From: Promicromonospora iranensis
Lineage (GTDB): Bacteria; Actinomycetota; Actinomycetes; Actinomycetales; Cellulomonadaceae
Assembly: GCF_028994805.1 (NCBI RefSeq)
Contig: NZ_JAJQQP010000010.1
Coordinates: forward strand, 186,001-250,000
Reading direction: 5' to 3'
Length of the DNA stretch: 64,000 nucleotides
Shown: one piece after another, positions 54,369-64,000 of the stretch
How the letters are laid out: every line of letters begins with the position of its first letter
Position numbering within the stretch: the first letter of the stretch is position 1
The notes under the pieces: generated by a model
What the model was told of the DNA's origin: nothing
The model's input: the letters and a program-made list of their open reading frames with translations, nothing else
Databases searched by the model: none
Program-made: the position numbers and the translations under genes

Positions 54369-54518
54369 ATGCCGGAGCAGACCACCGAGCAGCCGGCCCC
54401 GGAGCCGACGGCGAACCAGGTGCCGCGCCTGATCGTCACGTGGCTGGTCGTCACCGCCCCACTGGCCTACGGCTTGTTCCAGACGGTCAAGGGCGTCGTC
54501 CCGCTGTTCGCGGAGTGA
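54369..54518 (+). CDS. MFS transporter small subunit, 49 aa
   Basis: A 49-residue single-span membrane protein. A Pro/Gln-rich cytoplasmic start is followed by one hydrophobic helix (RLIVTWLVVTAPLAYGLFQTV). It begins 2 bp after the OFA transporter stop, with GAAAGG upstream. Very short proteins of this kind accompany OFA-type transporters in many bacteria and are called MFS small subunits; their exact role is not settled. Confidence 0.75.
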   Translation: MPEQTTEQPAPEPTANQVPRLIVTWLVVTAPLAYGLFQTVKGVVPLFAE

Positions 54519-54696
54519 CCACCTCGGCCCGGTTCGTGATGCGCCGCAGGGTGGAGTTTCGGCCTGCCCCGAAGCATTCACCCGGAGCCGAACGTCGTCG
54601 CGGGGGAGCCGCCCGGATCACTAGATTCCGAGTGCCCCGCGAAAGAGCCCGGCACGGGGTCGGGCGAGGTGAGCGCGGGGCAGGACGGAAGATCCG

Positions 54697-55224
54697 ATGT
54701 CACTCCAGAAGCGCGCACTCGCCGCACTGTCGGGTGTGCTGATGGTGTTCCTCGTCGCTCTCGGGGGTATCCCGGCGGCACAGGCATCCGACGGCACTCC
54801 GGATGGCACCCGCGTCACCAGCGCGTCCGACGACGGACAGGGGCTGCGGGCGGCAGCCGCGGCACGTTCGGCGGGCTCCGACGCGGGGACGCTGGCCAAC
54901 CCGGGCGTGTCTCCGGCGCCGGAGAACACGTTCTCCAACCGGACCTACAGCCAGGCGATCAACCTGGTGAACACCTGCCCGAGCGGCCGCTTCTGCACGT
55001 ACCAGCAGCAGGACAACGGCCAGTACCGGGTGTACGACTTCTACCGGTGCACCGACTACCAGCTCTCGAACTGGTTCGACAGCCGCATGGCGAAGAACAA
55101 CCAGACCGGCGGCGTGACCGTCCGGTTGCTGGGATCGAACGGACAGCAGGTCGACACGGTCACGGCAGGCCAGTACAAGGCCGTGAACTGGAACCCGGTC
55201 TGGACCATCCGGCTCTGCGGCTGA
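54697..55224 (+). CDS. Secreted I36-like protease inhibitor
   Basis: A 175-residue exported protein. A Sec signal peptide (about 1-31, ending AQA) and a disordered Ala/Gly/Ser propeptide-like stretch (32-85) precede a small domain with CPSGRFCTYQQ and a final C (CG end). Four cysteines pair up in a small beta fold, as in the I36 inhibitors of streptomycetes. It probably inhibits an extracellular metalloprotease; the propeptide may need removal. GGACGG precedes the ATG at 54697. The 178 bp upstream hold nothing else recognisable. Confidence 0.8.
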   Translation: MSLQKRALAALSGVLMVFLVALGGIPAAQASDGTPDGTRVTSASDDGQGLRAAAAARSAGSDAGTLANPGVSPAPENTFSNRTYSQAINLVNTCPSGRFCTYQQQDNGQYRVYDFYRCTDYQLSNWFDSRMAKNNQTGGVTVRLLGSNGQQVDTVTAGQYKAVNWNPVWTIRLCG

Positions 55225-55295
55225 CCGGCCGACGGACGGCACGCCCCGTGCGCCGATGTCTGGCGCGCGGGGCGTGCCGCGCGCGCGCCCGCCCC

Positions 55296-56273
55296 TCAGG
55301 ACGGCGAGCTGCTCAGCAGCCCGTAGCCCAGCGCGGTGAGCTCGTGCGAGGTCCGGTTGCCGCACCGGGTGGAGCGGATCAGACCGGCCCTGCGCAGCAC
55401 GGTCGCATGCTCCGACGCGGAGGCCAGTGATGCTCCGAGCCGCCGGGCCAGTCCGGACGTCGTCGTCGGGCGCACGAGCGCCTGCAGCGCGGCGGCCCGC
55501 GTCCGGCCCAGCAGCCGGGCGAGCGGCGCCTGTGCGTCGGCTGCTGCCGGAGCACCGACGAGGCTCACGCCATGCTCGATCGGGAAGAGGAGCACCGGCT
55601 CGAGCTCCGGATCGGCAAAGGTCATGGGCTTGCGCCAGCAGAAGTAGGAGGGGACCAGCCGCAGCCCGCGTCCGGCCAGGTGGACGTCCCGGTCCACGGT
55701 CGGGTTGTCGATCAGCAGGACAGGAGCGTCCCAGACGACGGTCGGGTGCAGGGACGACAGCACTCCTTCCACGCCTCTCGCCGCGAGCACGCGAGCGCGG
55801 ACCATGAGGTCGACGTCCACCGCGGCACGGATCCGGGTCCAGTACGGCTCGATCGCGTGGGAGTGGTACGCGGTCATCGTGGCGCCCAGACCGTCCACCG
55901 CCTTCACCAGGCCGTTCCGCAGGTCCGTCGCCCACGCCGACACCGGTTTCTGCGCGCTGAGGCGGTCCAGGTCGGTCCGCAGGCGGTCCCGGTGCGTGAA
56001 GAGGACGCCGTCCAGCCCGTCGACGAAGTCGGTCGTCCCGGCGGGCGGTGTCAGGAAGTCCGGCGAGTACCCGCGGGAAGGTGTCAGGTGCAGGTACGGC
56101 AGGGCGAGCCGAGGCAGGTCGGCGACCACCTGCGCGCGCCACGCTCCGAACGTCCGGGCACCATGGAGCTCGTTGACCAGGTGGGCGCTGAGCATGGTCT
56201 CCCACATCGGGTCGGGTCCGGACGCGATCCGGACCCGGGCCAGGTCGTCGGACGTGAAATGGAACCGGAGCAT
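55296..56273 (-). CDS. ArsR-like winged-helix regulator with large N-terminal domain
   Basis: A 325-residue protein. Residues 1-245 form a long domain (LRFHFTSDDLARVRIA, SPDFLTPPAG, VPSYFCWRKPMTFADPELEPVLLFP) found in many actinobacterial ArsR-like regulators (DUF5937-type). The C-terminal 75 residues are a winged helix-turn-helix (TTTSGLARRLGASLASASEHATVLRRAGLI). No metal-binding cysteines are evident. The ATG at 56273 gives the typical N-terminus; the frame is open further upstream. It is divergent to a protein of the same architecture. Confidence 0.85.
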   Translation of the reverse strand: MLRFHFTSDDLARVRIASGPDPMWETMLSAHLVNELHGARTFGAWRAQVVADLPRLALPYLHLTPSRGYSPDFLTPPAGTTDFVDGLDGVLFTHRDRLRTDLDRLSAQKPVSAWATDLRNGLVKAVDGLGATMTAYHSHAIEPYWTRIRAAVDVDLMVRARVLAARGVEGVLSSLHPTVVWDAPVLLIDNPTVDRDVHLAGRGLRLVPSYFCWRKPMTFADPELEPVLLFPIEHGVSLVGAPAAADAQAPLARLLGRTRAAALQALVRPTTTSGLARRLGASLASASEHATVLRRAGLIRSTRCGNRTSHELTALGYGLLSSSPS

Positions 56274-56518
56274 GTTCTCCCTCACGTGGTGCGCATCGTC
56301 GCGTAGCCCTGCAGCAAGCAGGCGGGTGTCCTCTGAGTGAGAAGTGGTCTGGCGGGCGATCTTCGTACATGCGGCTTGGTGGCGCCTCAGAGCACGGAGC
56401 CCCGGAGCGGCCGGCGCCGTCGGCCACCAGCAGACCGCGGAGGGACAGGCACGGGCCATCGTTTCGGCCACCGTCGAATCGTCTTCCGGGTGGACCCGGA
56501 GCGGCACACACTGGTCCC

Positions 56519-57562
56519 GTGGCGATCCACATCACGATGACGACCGACGTCCTGGCCCGGTCGCGCTTCGTCGTGTCGCCCGCGCACGAGGTCGTGAGCG
56601 CGGTCCGCCTGCGAGGCCGGCACCCGGCCCCGCATGCCCGCGCCTGGTACGAGCTCGCGGCGTGCCGGATGGACCGGGGCCTCCTCGCGGTCCTGGAGGC
56701 GCTGGTACCCGACGAGCACGACTACGTGTCCGACTTCCTCGCACCACCGCCGGAGCCCGGAGACACCATCGCGCGCCAGGCCGCCCGGATCGCCGGGACG
56801 GACCCGGCGGTGGTGGACTACCACCTCGACATCGGGCTGCGGGGCCGCGCCGTCCGGCCCGGCGTCGCGGCCATGCACGGCGACGCGGCACGCTACGAAC
56901 GCTGGCGCCGCCCCGTGCCGCCGGTCCTGGCGGAGCTCGTGGCGTGCGGGCCCGAGGTCGTCGCCAGGACGGCGGCCGAGGCGGTGCTGGCATTCTTCGA
57001 GGCAGGCGTGGCCTGCGACTGGCCGGACGTTGCCGCGCTGCTCGCCGAGGACATCCGGCGGCGCGGTGAACTGGTCGCCGCACGAGGCGCCGTCGCAGCC
57101 CTGACGAGCCTCGGGCCCGGGCTGACGTGGAACGGGGACGGCGTGAGCCTGGCGCGCCGCTTCGAGGGAACCGTGGGCTGGGCGCGCGAGGGGCTGCTCT
57201 TCGTCCCCGTCACCGCCCACGACGGGCCGGTGCGGTTCACCGCGGAGGAGCCGTACACGCCGATGCTCGTCTACCGCCCGGACGGGATCGCGCGGCTGTG
57301 GGAGCGACAGGTACCGCCGGACCCGGCGCCGGCCCTCGCCGAGCTGGTCGGCAGCACACGTGCGCAGCTGCTCATGGTGCTCGACGAGCCGCTGTCCACC
57401 CGCGATCTCAGCCGGCGCTACCACTGGTCGGAGCCGACGGTGTCGTACCACCTGAAAGTCCTGGAGCGGTCCCGGCTGGTCGCGGCCGAGCGCCGCGGGA
57501 GGTGGGTGCTGTACCGGCAGACTCCGCTCGGGGAGCAGCTGCTCGGCCCGTGCGAGCCGTGA
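56519..57562 (+). CDS. ArsR-like winged-helix regulator, divergent paralogue
   Basis: A 347-residue protein with the same plan as the divergent gene at 55296: a large N-terminal domain (DVLARSRFVVSPAHEVVSA, HDYVSDFLAPPP) and a C-terminal winged helix (LSTRDLSRRYHWSEPTVSYHLKVLERSRLV). Start choice is weak: the GTG at 56519 has no good ribosome site, and the ATG at 56537 is possible. The 245-bp region between the two genes contains no recognisable motif beyond possible promoters. The two proteins may regulate each other. Confidence 0.82.
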   Translation: MAIHITMTTDVLARSRFVVSPAHEVVSAVRLRGRHPAPHARAWYELAACRMDRGLLAVLEALVPDEHDYVSDFLAPPPEPGDTIARQAARIAGTDPAVVDYHLDIGLRGRAVRPGVAAMHGDAARYERWRRPVPPVLAELVACGPEVVARTAAEAVLAFFEAGVACDWPDVAALLAEDIRRRGELVAARGAVAALTSLGPGLTWNGDGVSLARRFEGTVGWAREGLLFVPVTAHDGPVRFTAEEPYTPMLVYRPDGIARLWERQVPPDPAPALAELVGSTRAQLLMVLDEPLSTRDLSRRYHWSEPTVSYHLKVLERSRLVAAERRGRWVLYRQTPLGEQLLGPCEP

Positions 57563-57600
57563 GGTGCGCAGCTTGTACGCGATCGGCACCGCCCGACGGA

Positions 57601-58413
57601 TCAGCGCAGCCGGTCCGCCCGCGAGTAGACGTTCATCGAGTCGCCGCGCACGAAGCCGAGCAGGGTCAGGCCGCACTCGTCGGCCAGGTCCACGGCGAGC
57701 GTGGACGGCGCCGAGATCGCGGACAGCACCGGGATCCCGGCTCGCGCCGCCTTCTGCACCAGCTCGAACGACGCCCGCCCGCTGACCTGGAGCACCGTCC
57801 CGGCGGCGGGCAGGGCGCCGTCGCGCAGCGCCGCACCGACCACCTTGTCGACGGCGTTGTGCCGGCCGACGTCCTCCCGGACGTACAGCGGCTCGCCGTC
57901 GGCGGTGAACAGCCCCGCCGCATGCAGGCCCCCAGTCCGGTCGAAGGCGCGCTGGCGCTCGCGCAGCAGGTCGGGCAGGGCGGCGATCACGTCCGCACCG
58001 ACCGTCATCGGATCCGTGGCGACCGGCCAGCGCAGCCCGGCCCGGACCTCGACCACGGTGTCCGACCCGCACACGCCGCACGCGCTCGTCGTCGCGAACG
58101 CCCGTGGCCGCGGGGGCTCGACGCCGCGCGCGAGCGCCACCTCGACGGTGTTGTCCTCGTCGGGGCACAGCCGCATCGCCACGACGTCCGCCGGCGCGGC
58201 CACCGCACCCTCCGAGACCAGCCAGCCGGCCACGAGGTCGAAGTCGTCGCCCGGGGTGCGCATCGTGAGGGTCAGCGCGCTGCTGCCCGGCGCCGGGCCG
58301 GGATCGACCAGCCGGACCATCAGCGGTTCCTCGACGGCGAGCGTGTCCGGACGTGCCGCACGTGCGCCCTCGCGGACGCGGACGACGCGCCGTCGATCGG
58401 TGACGACTCCCAT
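57601..58413 (-). CDS. fdhD: FdhD formate dehydrogenase sulfurtransferase
   Basis: A 270-residue accessory protein that transfers sulfur from a cysteine desulfurase to the bis-MGD molybdenum cofactor of formate dehydrogenase. The conserved SACGVCG loop near residue 115 carries the two transfer cysteines. VEEPLMVRL, LTMRTPGDDFDLVAGWLVSEG and SGRASFELVQKAARAGIPVL are family landmarks. It diverges from the FdhF/YdeP molybdoenzyme gene by 77 bp, its natural client. Confidence 0.94.
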   Translation of the reverse strand: MGVVTDRRRVVRVREGARAARPDTLAVEEPLMVRLVDPGPAPGSSALTLTMRTPGDDFDLVAGWLVSEGAVAAPADVVAMRLCPDEDNTVEVALARGVEPPRPRAFATTSACGVCGSDTVVEVRAGLRWPVATDPMTVGADVIAALPDLLRERQRAFDRTGGLHAAGLFTADGEPLYVREDVGRHNAVDKVVGAALRDGALPAAGTVLQVSGRASFELVQKAARAGIPVLSAISAPSTLAVDLADECGLTLLGFVRGDSMNVYSRADRLR

Positions 58414-58478
58414 GCCGCCAGTCTCGCACCCGCACGGACCGAGATGTCCGGACTCTCCACACCGGGTGAAGTCCGGCG

Positions 58479-58484
58479 TAGGGT
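58479..58484 (+). promoter_or_regulatory. -10 box TAGGGT, leaderless start
   Basis: TAGGGT ends 6 nt before the GTG at 58491 and no ribosome site is present. TCCACA at 58456-58461 lies at the -35 distance and shares three bases with the consensus. Confidence 0.5.
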
Positions 58485-58490
58485 CGAGCC

Positions 58491-60815
<2,325 letters not shown>

Positions 60816-60838
60816 GACCGGGGCGCCGTGGCGTGCGG

Positions 60839-61636
60839 TCAGCGGCGCACGTACTCGAGGTCCGCGATGTCGCGTCCTGCCTGGTGAGCCTTGCGCTCGA
60901 ACCCCGTGAGCACACGCCGCTCGAACCGCGGGGCCAAGGCGCCCGCGCCGTGCGCGTTGATGAGCTCGGCGTCCGCCTCGAGCACCTCGACCATCTGCTC
61001 GGCGTACTCCGCCCAGTCCGTCGCGAGCCGCAGGGTGCCGCCCGGGCGCAGCACGCGGGCCGCGAGCGCCGTGAACTCCGCGGTCACGAGACGACGCTTG
61101 TGATGGCGCGCCTTGTGCCAGGGGTCGGGGAAGAAGACCCAGAGCTCGTCGACGGCGCCGGCCGGGATCGTGGTCTCCAGCAGCTCGGCCGCGTTGGCCT
61201 GCACGAGTCGCAGGTTCGGCAGCCCGTCCTGACCGAGGGCCGCGCCGGCCCGCTCGGCACGCGCGATGGTGTGCGCCAGCCCGGGCTGGTAGACCTCGAC
61301 GGCGAGGTAGTCGCGTGCGGGGTCGGTGACAGCCGCCTCGACGACGGCGTCGCCCAGGCCTGAGCCGATCTCCACGACGAGCGGTGCCCTGCGGCCGAAC
61401 ACCGCCTCGGCGTCCAGCACGAACTGAGGGTCGACGGAGGTCCGGGCGATCGCCCGGGGCACGTCGATCAGGTAGGTGCCGTGCCGCTCGGCCCACATCC
61501 GCTTCTGCTTGTCCGTGAGCCTGCCGGACCGGCGCACGAACGACACCGGCTTCGTCCGGAACCCCGCGAGCTCGGGCCGGTCCGCGGCGTCGGGCTGGTG
61601 CGGGGCGTCAGGCTGGGGAGGAACGGGCTGGCTCAC
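60839..61636 (-). CDS. trmB: tRNA (guanine-46-N7)-methyltransferase TrmB
   Basis: A 265-residue SAM-dependent enzyme that methylates N7 of G46 in the tRNA variable loop. The SAM motif is VVEIGSGLGD, and the diagnostic FFPDPWHKARHHKRR follows. The N-terminal GFRTKPVSFVRRSGRLTDKQKR is also typical. I place the start at GTG 61636, 6 nt after TACGCT, rather than the GTG two codons earlier. It is convergent with the FdhF/YdeP gene. Confidence 0.95.
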   Translation of the reverse strand: MSQPVPPQPDAPHQPDAADRPELAGFRTKPVSFVRRSGRLTDKQKRMWAERHGTYLIDVPRAIARTSVDPQFVLDAEAVFGRRAPLVVEIGSGLGDAVVEAAVTDPARDYLAVEVYQPGLAHTIARAERAGAALGQDGLPNLRLVQANAAELLETTIPAGAVDELWVFFPDPWHKARHHKRRLVTAEFTALAARVLRPGGTLRLATDWAEYAEQMVEVLEADAELINAHGAGALAPRFERRVLTGFERKAHQAGRDIADLEYVRR

Positions 61637-61642
61637 GGGCAC

Positions 61643-61648
61643 AGCGTA
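61643..61648 (-). promoter_or_regulatory. -10 box TACGCT, leaderless start of trmB
   Basis: On the minus strand TACGCT ends 6 nt before GTG 61636, with no ribosome site, suggesting a leaderless mRNA. Confidence 0.4.
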
Positions 61649-61777
61649 CGAGGTGGTGGCCGAGCGTTGCGTATCCGCAAGGATTGCCGCCTCCCCGCGC
61701 GGGCGGGCTCCGGCCTGCGGAAGGCTGGGAGCGGATCACCTGAAGCACTCCCCGGACGACCTCTGATCGGAAGCACC

Positions 61778-62059
61778 ATGACCGACCGCGGCCCGTGCTC
61801 CCAGGTCGAGCTCGACGGACGGCGCGTCGTGATCGACCTGTCCGACGCCGACCTCGCACAGCTCGCCCGGATCACGACGAGGCGCCGCGCCTGCGCCCCC
61901 GATCTCGTCCTGGACTGGATCCGTCGTGGGCTGTACGGCGAGGGCGCCTGGGCCGAGCTGAGCGGCAGGTCTGACCGGATGGCGCGGGACGTCGAGGTCG
62001 CACGACAGACCGACGAGCTGTTCGGGGGCCTGCTCGGCGACTGCGGCGACAGCGACTGA
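61778..62059 (+). CDS. Small protein, 93 aa, unknown
   Basis: A 93-residue acidic/basic protein (MTDRGPCSQVELDGRRVVIDLSD...). A short beta stretch is followed by helices (ADLAQLARITTRRR, LVLDWIRRGLYGEG), somewhat like a ribbon-helix-helix regulator. No family was recognised. The ATG at 61778 has GGAAGC upstream. Confidence 0.6.
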   Translation: MTDRGPCSQVELDGRRVVIDLSDADLAQLARITTRRRACAPDLVLDWIRRGLYGEGAWAELSGRSDRMARDVEVARQTDELFGGLLGDCGDSD

Positions 62060-62071
62060 CCCGCCGGTGCC

Positions 62072-62647
62072 TCAGAGCCGACCGACCTCCACCTCGAGCA
62101 TCCCCACGGCCTCGGCCGGCTCCAGGTCGCCGACCAGGACCCGCAGGGTCAGGCCGTCGGCCAGGGCGAGCAGGTGCCTGGCCTGCTCCAGTGCGCTTCG
62201 GCCGTCGCCGTCACCGACCGCACCGCGGTCGGCACGGATCAGCCGCACGCACTCCTCCTCCGCCCCCCGTCGCGCCTCGGCCAGCACCTGGCGGACGGCG
62301 GAGTCGTTGATCGACTTCGCCACGTAGGCGTACCAGACGCTGACGCCCATGCGTCCGGCGTCGTCCCGCGGGATCTGCTGGCTCACGACGTGCAGCAGGC
62401 GTTCGCGTGGCGCCGCGTCGGCGGTCTCCTGGTAGCCGCCGTACGCACTCTGGACGAGCGAGGTGCACCCGGCCAGGACGAGGGCCTCCTTCGTGCCGAA
62501 GTAGTGCTGGATCCGTCCCATCGAGACGCCCGCCTCGGCCGCGACGTGCCGCAGGCTGACGCCCTCGATCCCGTGCTGGGCGATCACCAGCCAGAGCGCG
62601 TAGACGATCTCCCAGCGGCGTTCCTCGTGGTCCACGACTCTCGGCAT
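62072..62647 (-). CDS. TetR family transcriptional regulator
   Basis: A 191-residue repressor. The helix-turn-helix is at 9-58 (RWEIVYALWLVIAQHGIEGVSLRHVAAEAGVSMGRIQHYF) and the helical ligand domain follows. TATCGT lies 6 nt before the ATG at 62647, so the mRNA is probably leaderless. It diverges from an alpha/beta hydrolase gene over a 16-bp perfect inverted repeat, and so probably represses both genes. Confidence 0.92.
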   Translation of the reverse strand: MPRVVDHEERRWEIVYALWLVIAQHGIEGVSLRHVAAEAGVSMGRIQHYFGTKEALVLAGCTSLVQSAYGGYQETADAAPRERLLHVVSQQIPRDDAGRMGVSVWYAYVAKSINDSAVRQVLAEARRGAEEECVRLIRADRGAVGDGDGRSALEQARHLLALADGLTLRVLVGDLEPAEAVGMLEVEVGRL

Positions 62648-62653
62648 GCGCCC

Positions 62654-62702
62654 ACGATAACAATACGTTCGCATCGCAACCTGATACGATGCGAACGTAT
62701 TG
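62654..62702. promoter_or_regulatory. 16-bp perfect inverted-repeat operator
   Basis: CAATACGTTCGCATCG (62661-62676) and its exact reverse complement (62687-62702) flank a 10-bp centre between the divergent TetR and hydrolase genes. The minus-strand -10 box TATCGT (62654-62659) abuts it. This is a strong candidate TetR operator. Confidence 0.75.
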
Positions 62703-62734
62703 CAAAACAGTCGACATCCTGGGAGGGCCCTCCG

Positions 62735-63736
62735 ATGCGCACGAACCACTCCGGACCGAAGCGCCGCCGGTGGCCGATCGTCCTGCTGGCCGTCGTCGCG
62801 GTGGTCTCGACGAGCGGCCTGGTCCTGCTCCTCGCGACCGGCGGACCAGCCGTCGGACACTTCCGCTCGCCGGACGCGCGCGACGACTACGCCGACGCGT
62901 ACGCCGAGGCGCTCGACCGCCTGCCGGAGCCCACCGAGACCCACGACGTCGAGACGACCTTCGGCACGGTGCGCGCCTACGCCTGGGTAGCCGAGGAGCA
63001 GCCAGCCGCCACGCCCGTCGTCCTGCTGCCCGGGCGTTCGGCGGCCACGCCCATGTGGGGCGACAACCTGCCGCACTACATCGAGCACCGGACCGTCTAC
63101 GCCTTCGACACCCTCGGAGACACCGGCCTGTCCGAGCAGACGATCCCGATGCGCGACGTCGGGGACGCCGCCCGCTGGGTGGACGAGGCCATGGCCGGCC
63201 TGGACATCGAACGCGCGCACCTGGTGGGGCACTCGCAGGGCGGTGGGCTGGCCGCCGCCGTGGCGGTGCGCCACCCGGACCGCCTGGCCAGCCTCACCCT
63301 GCTCGAGCCGGTCCTGACCCTCGGATCACTGCCGCTCTCGACGGTGCTTGCGAGCATCCCGCTCTCGATGCCGTTCCTCCCCGAGTCGTGGCGCGAGGCG
63401 GCACTGAACGAGATCGGCGGTGTCGAGGACGAGGAGGTCGACCCGGACGACCCGCTGGCCCGGATGATCGATGTCGGCGCGGAGAGCTACAACTCGTCAG
63501 GGCTGCCCAACCCCGTCCAGCTCACCGACACGGAGCTGAAGGGCCTACCGATGCCGGCCTACGTGGCGATCGCGAGCGACTCCTCCCTGGCCGGCGGCGA
63601 GGCGGCGGCGGACAAGGCGAAGCTGATCCCGGATGCCCGGGTCAAGATCTGGCCCGACACCACCCACTCCCTCCCCATGCAGGTGGCCCCGGCGCTCGAC
63701 GCCGAGCTGGAGGCGTTCTGGGCGGCACACCCGTAG
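62735..63736 (+). CDS. Membrane-anchored alpha/beta hydrolase
   Basis: A 333-residue protein with an N-terminal transmembrane anchor (RRRWPIVLLAVVAVVSTSGLVLLLA) and an extracytoplasmic alpha/beta hydrolase domain. VVLLPGRSAATPMW is the oxyanion region, GHSQGGG holds the nucleophile serine, and DTTHSLP the histidine. GGGAGGG precedes the ATG at 62735. The divergent TetR protein and the 16-bp repeat suggest induction by a substrate-like ligand. Confidence 0.88.
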   Translation: MRTNHSGPKRRRWPIVLLAVVAVVSTSGLVLLLATGGPAVGHFRSPDARDDYADAYAEALDRLPEPTETHDVETTFGTVRAYAWVAEEQPAATPVVLLPGRSAATPMWGDNLPHYIEHRTVYAFDTLGDTGLSEQTIPMRDVGDAARWVDEAMAGLDIERAHLVGHSQGGGLAAAVAVRHPDRLASLTLLEPVLTLGSLPLSTVLASIPLSMPFLPESWREAALNEIGGVEDEEVDPDDPLARMIDVGAESYNSSGLPNPVQLTDTELKGLPMPAYVAIASDSSLAGGEAAADKAKLIPDARVKIWPDTTHSLPMQVAPALDAELEAFWAAHP

Positions 63737-63751
63737 GAGCAGCGCCCGCCG

Positions 63752-64000
63752 TCAGCGCTCAGGGACGAACGCGCGCCGCACCGTCTCGGCGAGCGCCGTG
63801 CGCCGCCGCGCGTGGTCGTCGTCCGGGTCGGCGGGCGACGCCGCGTGGTAGAGGCTGGCCGGGGACCAGGTGAGCGCGAGCATGCTGACCATGGCGAGCA
63901 CGTCGGCCGGTGCCACGTCAGGATGGACGCGCCCCTCCCGCTGGGCGTCCGCGATGGCCTCCACCTTGTCGGCGTACGAGCCCTGCCGGTCGGTGACCAG
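63752..64000 (-). CDS. TetR-like regulator, C-terminal part
   Basis: The frame enters from the right edge and ends at 63752, so only the last 82 or so codons are seen. LVTDRQGSYADKVEAIADAQREGRVHPDVAPADVLAMVSMLALTW and VRRAFVPER match the C-terminal ligand domain of TetR proteins. The DNA-binding part lies outside the window. Confidence 0.7.
   Translation of the reverse strand: MVTDRQGSYADKVEAIADAQREGRVHPDVAPADVLAMVSMLALTWSPASLYHAASPADPDDDHARRRTALAETVRRAFVPER

Overview
The window is high-GC DNA from an actinobacterium. GTG and TTG starts are frequent, genes often overlap by 4 bp, and many genes look leaderless. The GlnX-GlnH-PknG kinase module, a mycobacterial-type LigB DNA ligase, Orn, TrmB and a deviant CYP157-like P450 all fit this. 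Micrococcales (Cellulomonas/Promicromonospora relatives) is my best guess, but the sequence alone does not fix the genus. I see no insertion sequence, integrase, phage gene, CRISPR array or rRNA, so this looks like ordinary chromosome with accessory modules.

Layout. 0-2 kb: end of a GTPase pair and tRNA-Arg(UCU). 2-10 kb: small regulator-plus-target units (TetR/hydrolase, DUF2834/MerR/membrane protein, an AlkZ-like winged-helix protein, a DrrAB-type exporter with a divergent TetR). 10-15.5 kb: LigB, a ferric-reductase-like membrane protein, a P450 without the ExxR arginine and a sulfotransferase. 15.5-21 kb: a four-gene peptide ABC importer. 21-25 kb: a CPBP protease, a VanY-type carboxypeptidase and a two-gene XRE-ImmA/PIN module.

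25.3-37.7 kb is the most striking region: ten co-directional genes, most overlapping by 4 bp. They encode a TelA-family protein, a small partner, a CbbX-like AAA ATPase, GlnX, GlnH, an unknown helical protein, PknG, a PP2C phosphatase, a VWA protein and an FHA protein. GlnH and GlnX should sense an amino acid outside the cell and pass the signal to PknG. Phosphatase, FHA reader, VWA and AAA proteins extend this to a complete writer-eraser-reader circuit. PknG, the phosphatase and the FHA protein share CxxCG zinc-ribbon motifs.

37.7-48 kb: two tiny basic proteins, orn, tRNA-His with a very long terminator hairpin, an ATP-grasp enzyme and an OpuC-like osmolyte importer. The importer genes diverge from an 18-bp perfect inverted repeat that contains both start codons. 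Its likely binding protein is encoded 1.6 kb away, beyond a divergent TetR/SDR pair, and reads as a circular permutation of the OpuC fold. 48-64 kb: a flavin disulfide oxidoreductase, hydrolases, Tex, a lipoprotein serpin, an OFA-type transporter with its 49-residue small subunit, an I36-like inhibitor, two divergent winged-helix regulators, FdhD with an FdhF/YdeP molybdoenzyme, TrmB, and TetR/hydrolase pairs. The transporter, FdhD and the molybdoenzyme together suggest formate or oxalate metabolism.
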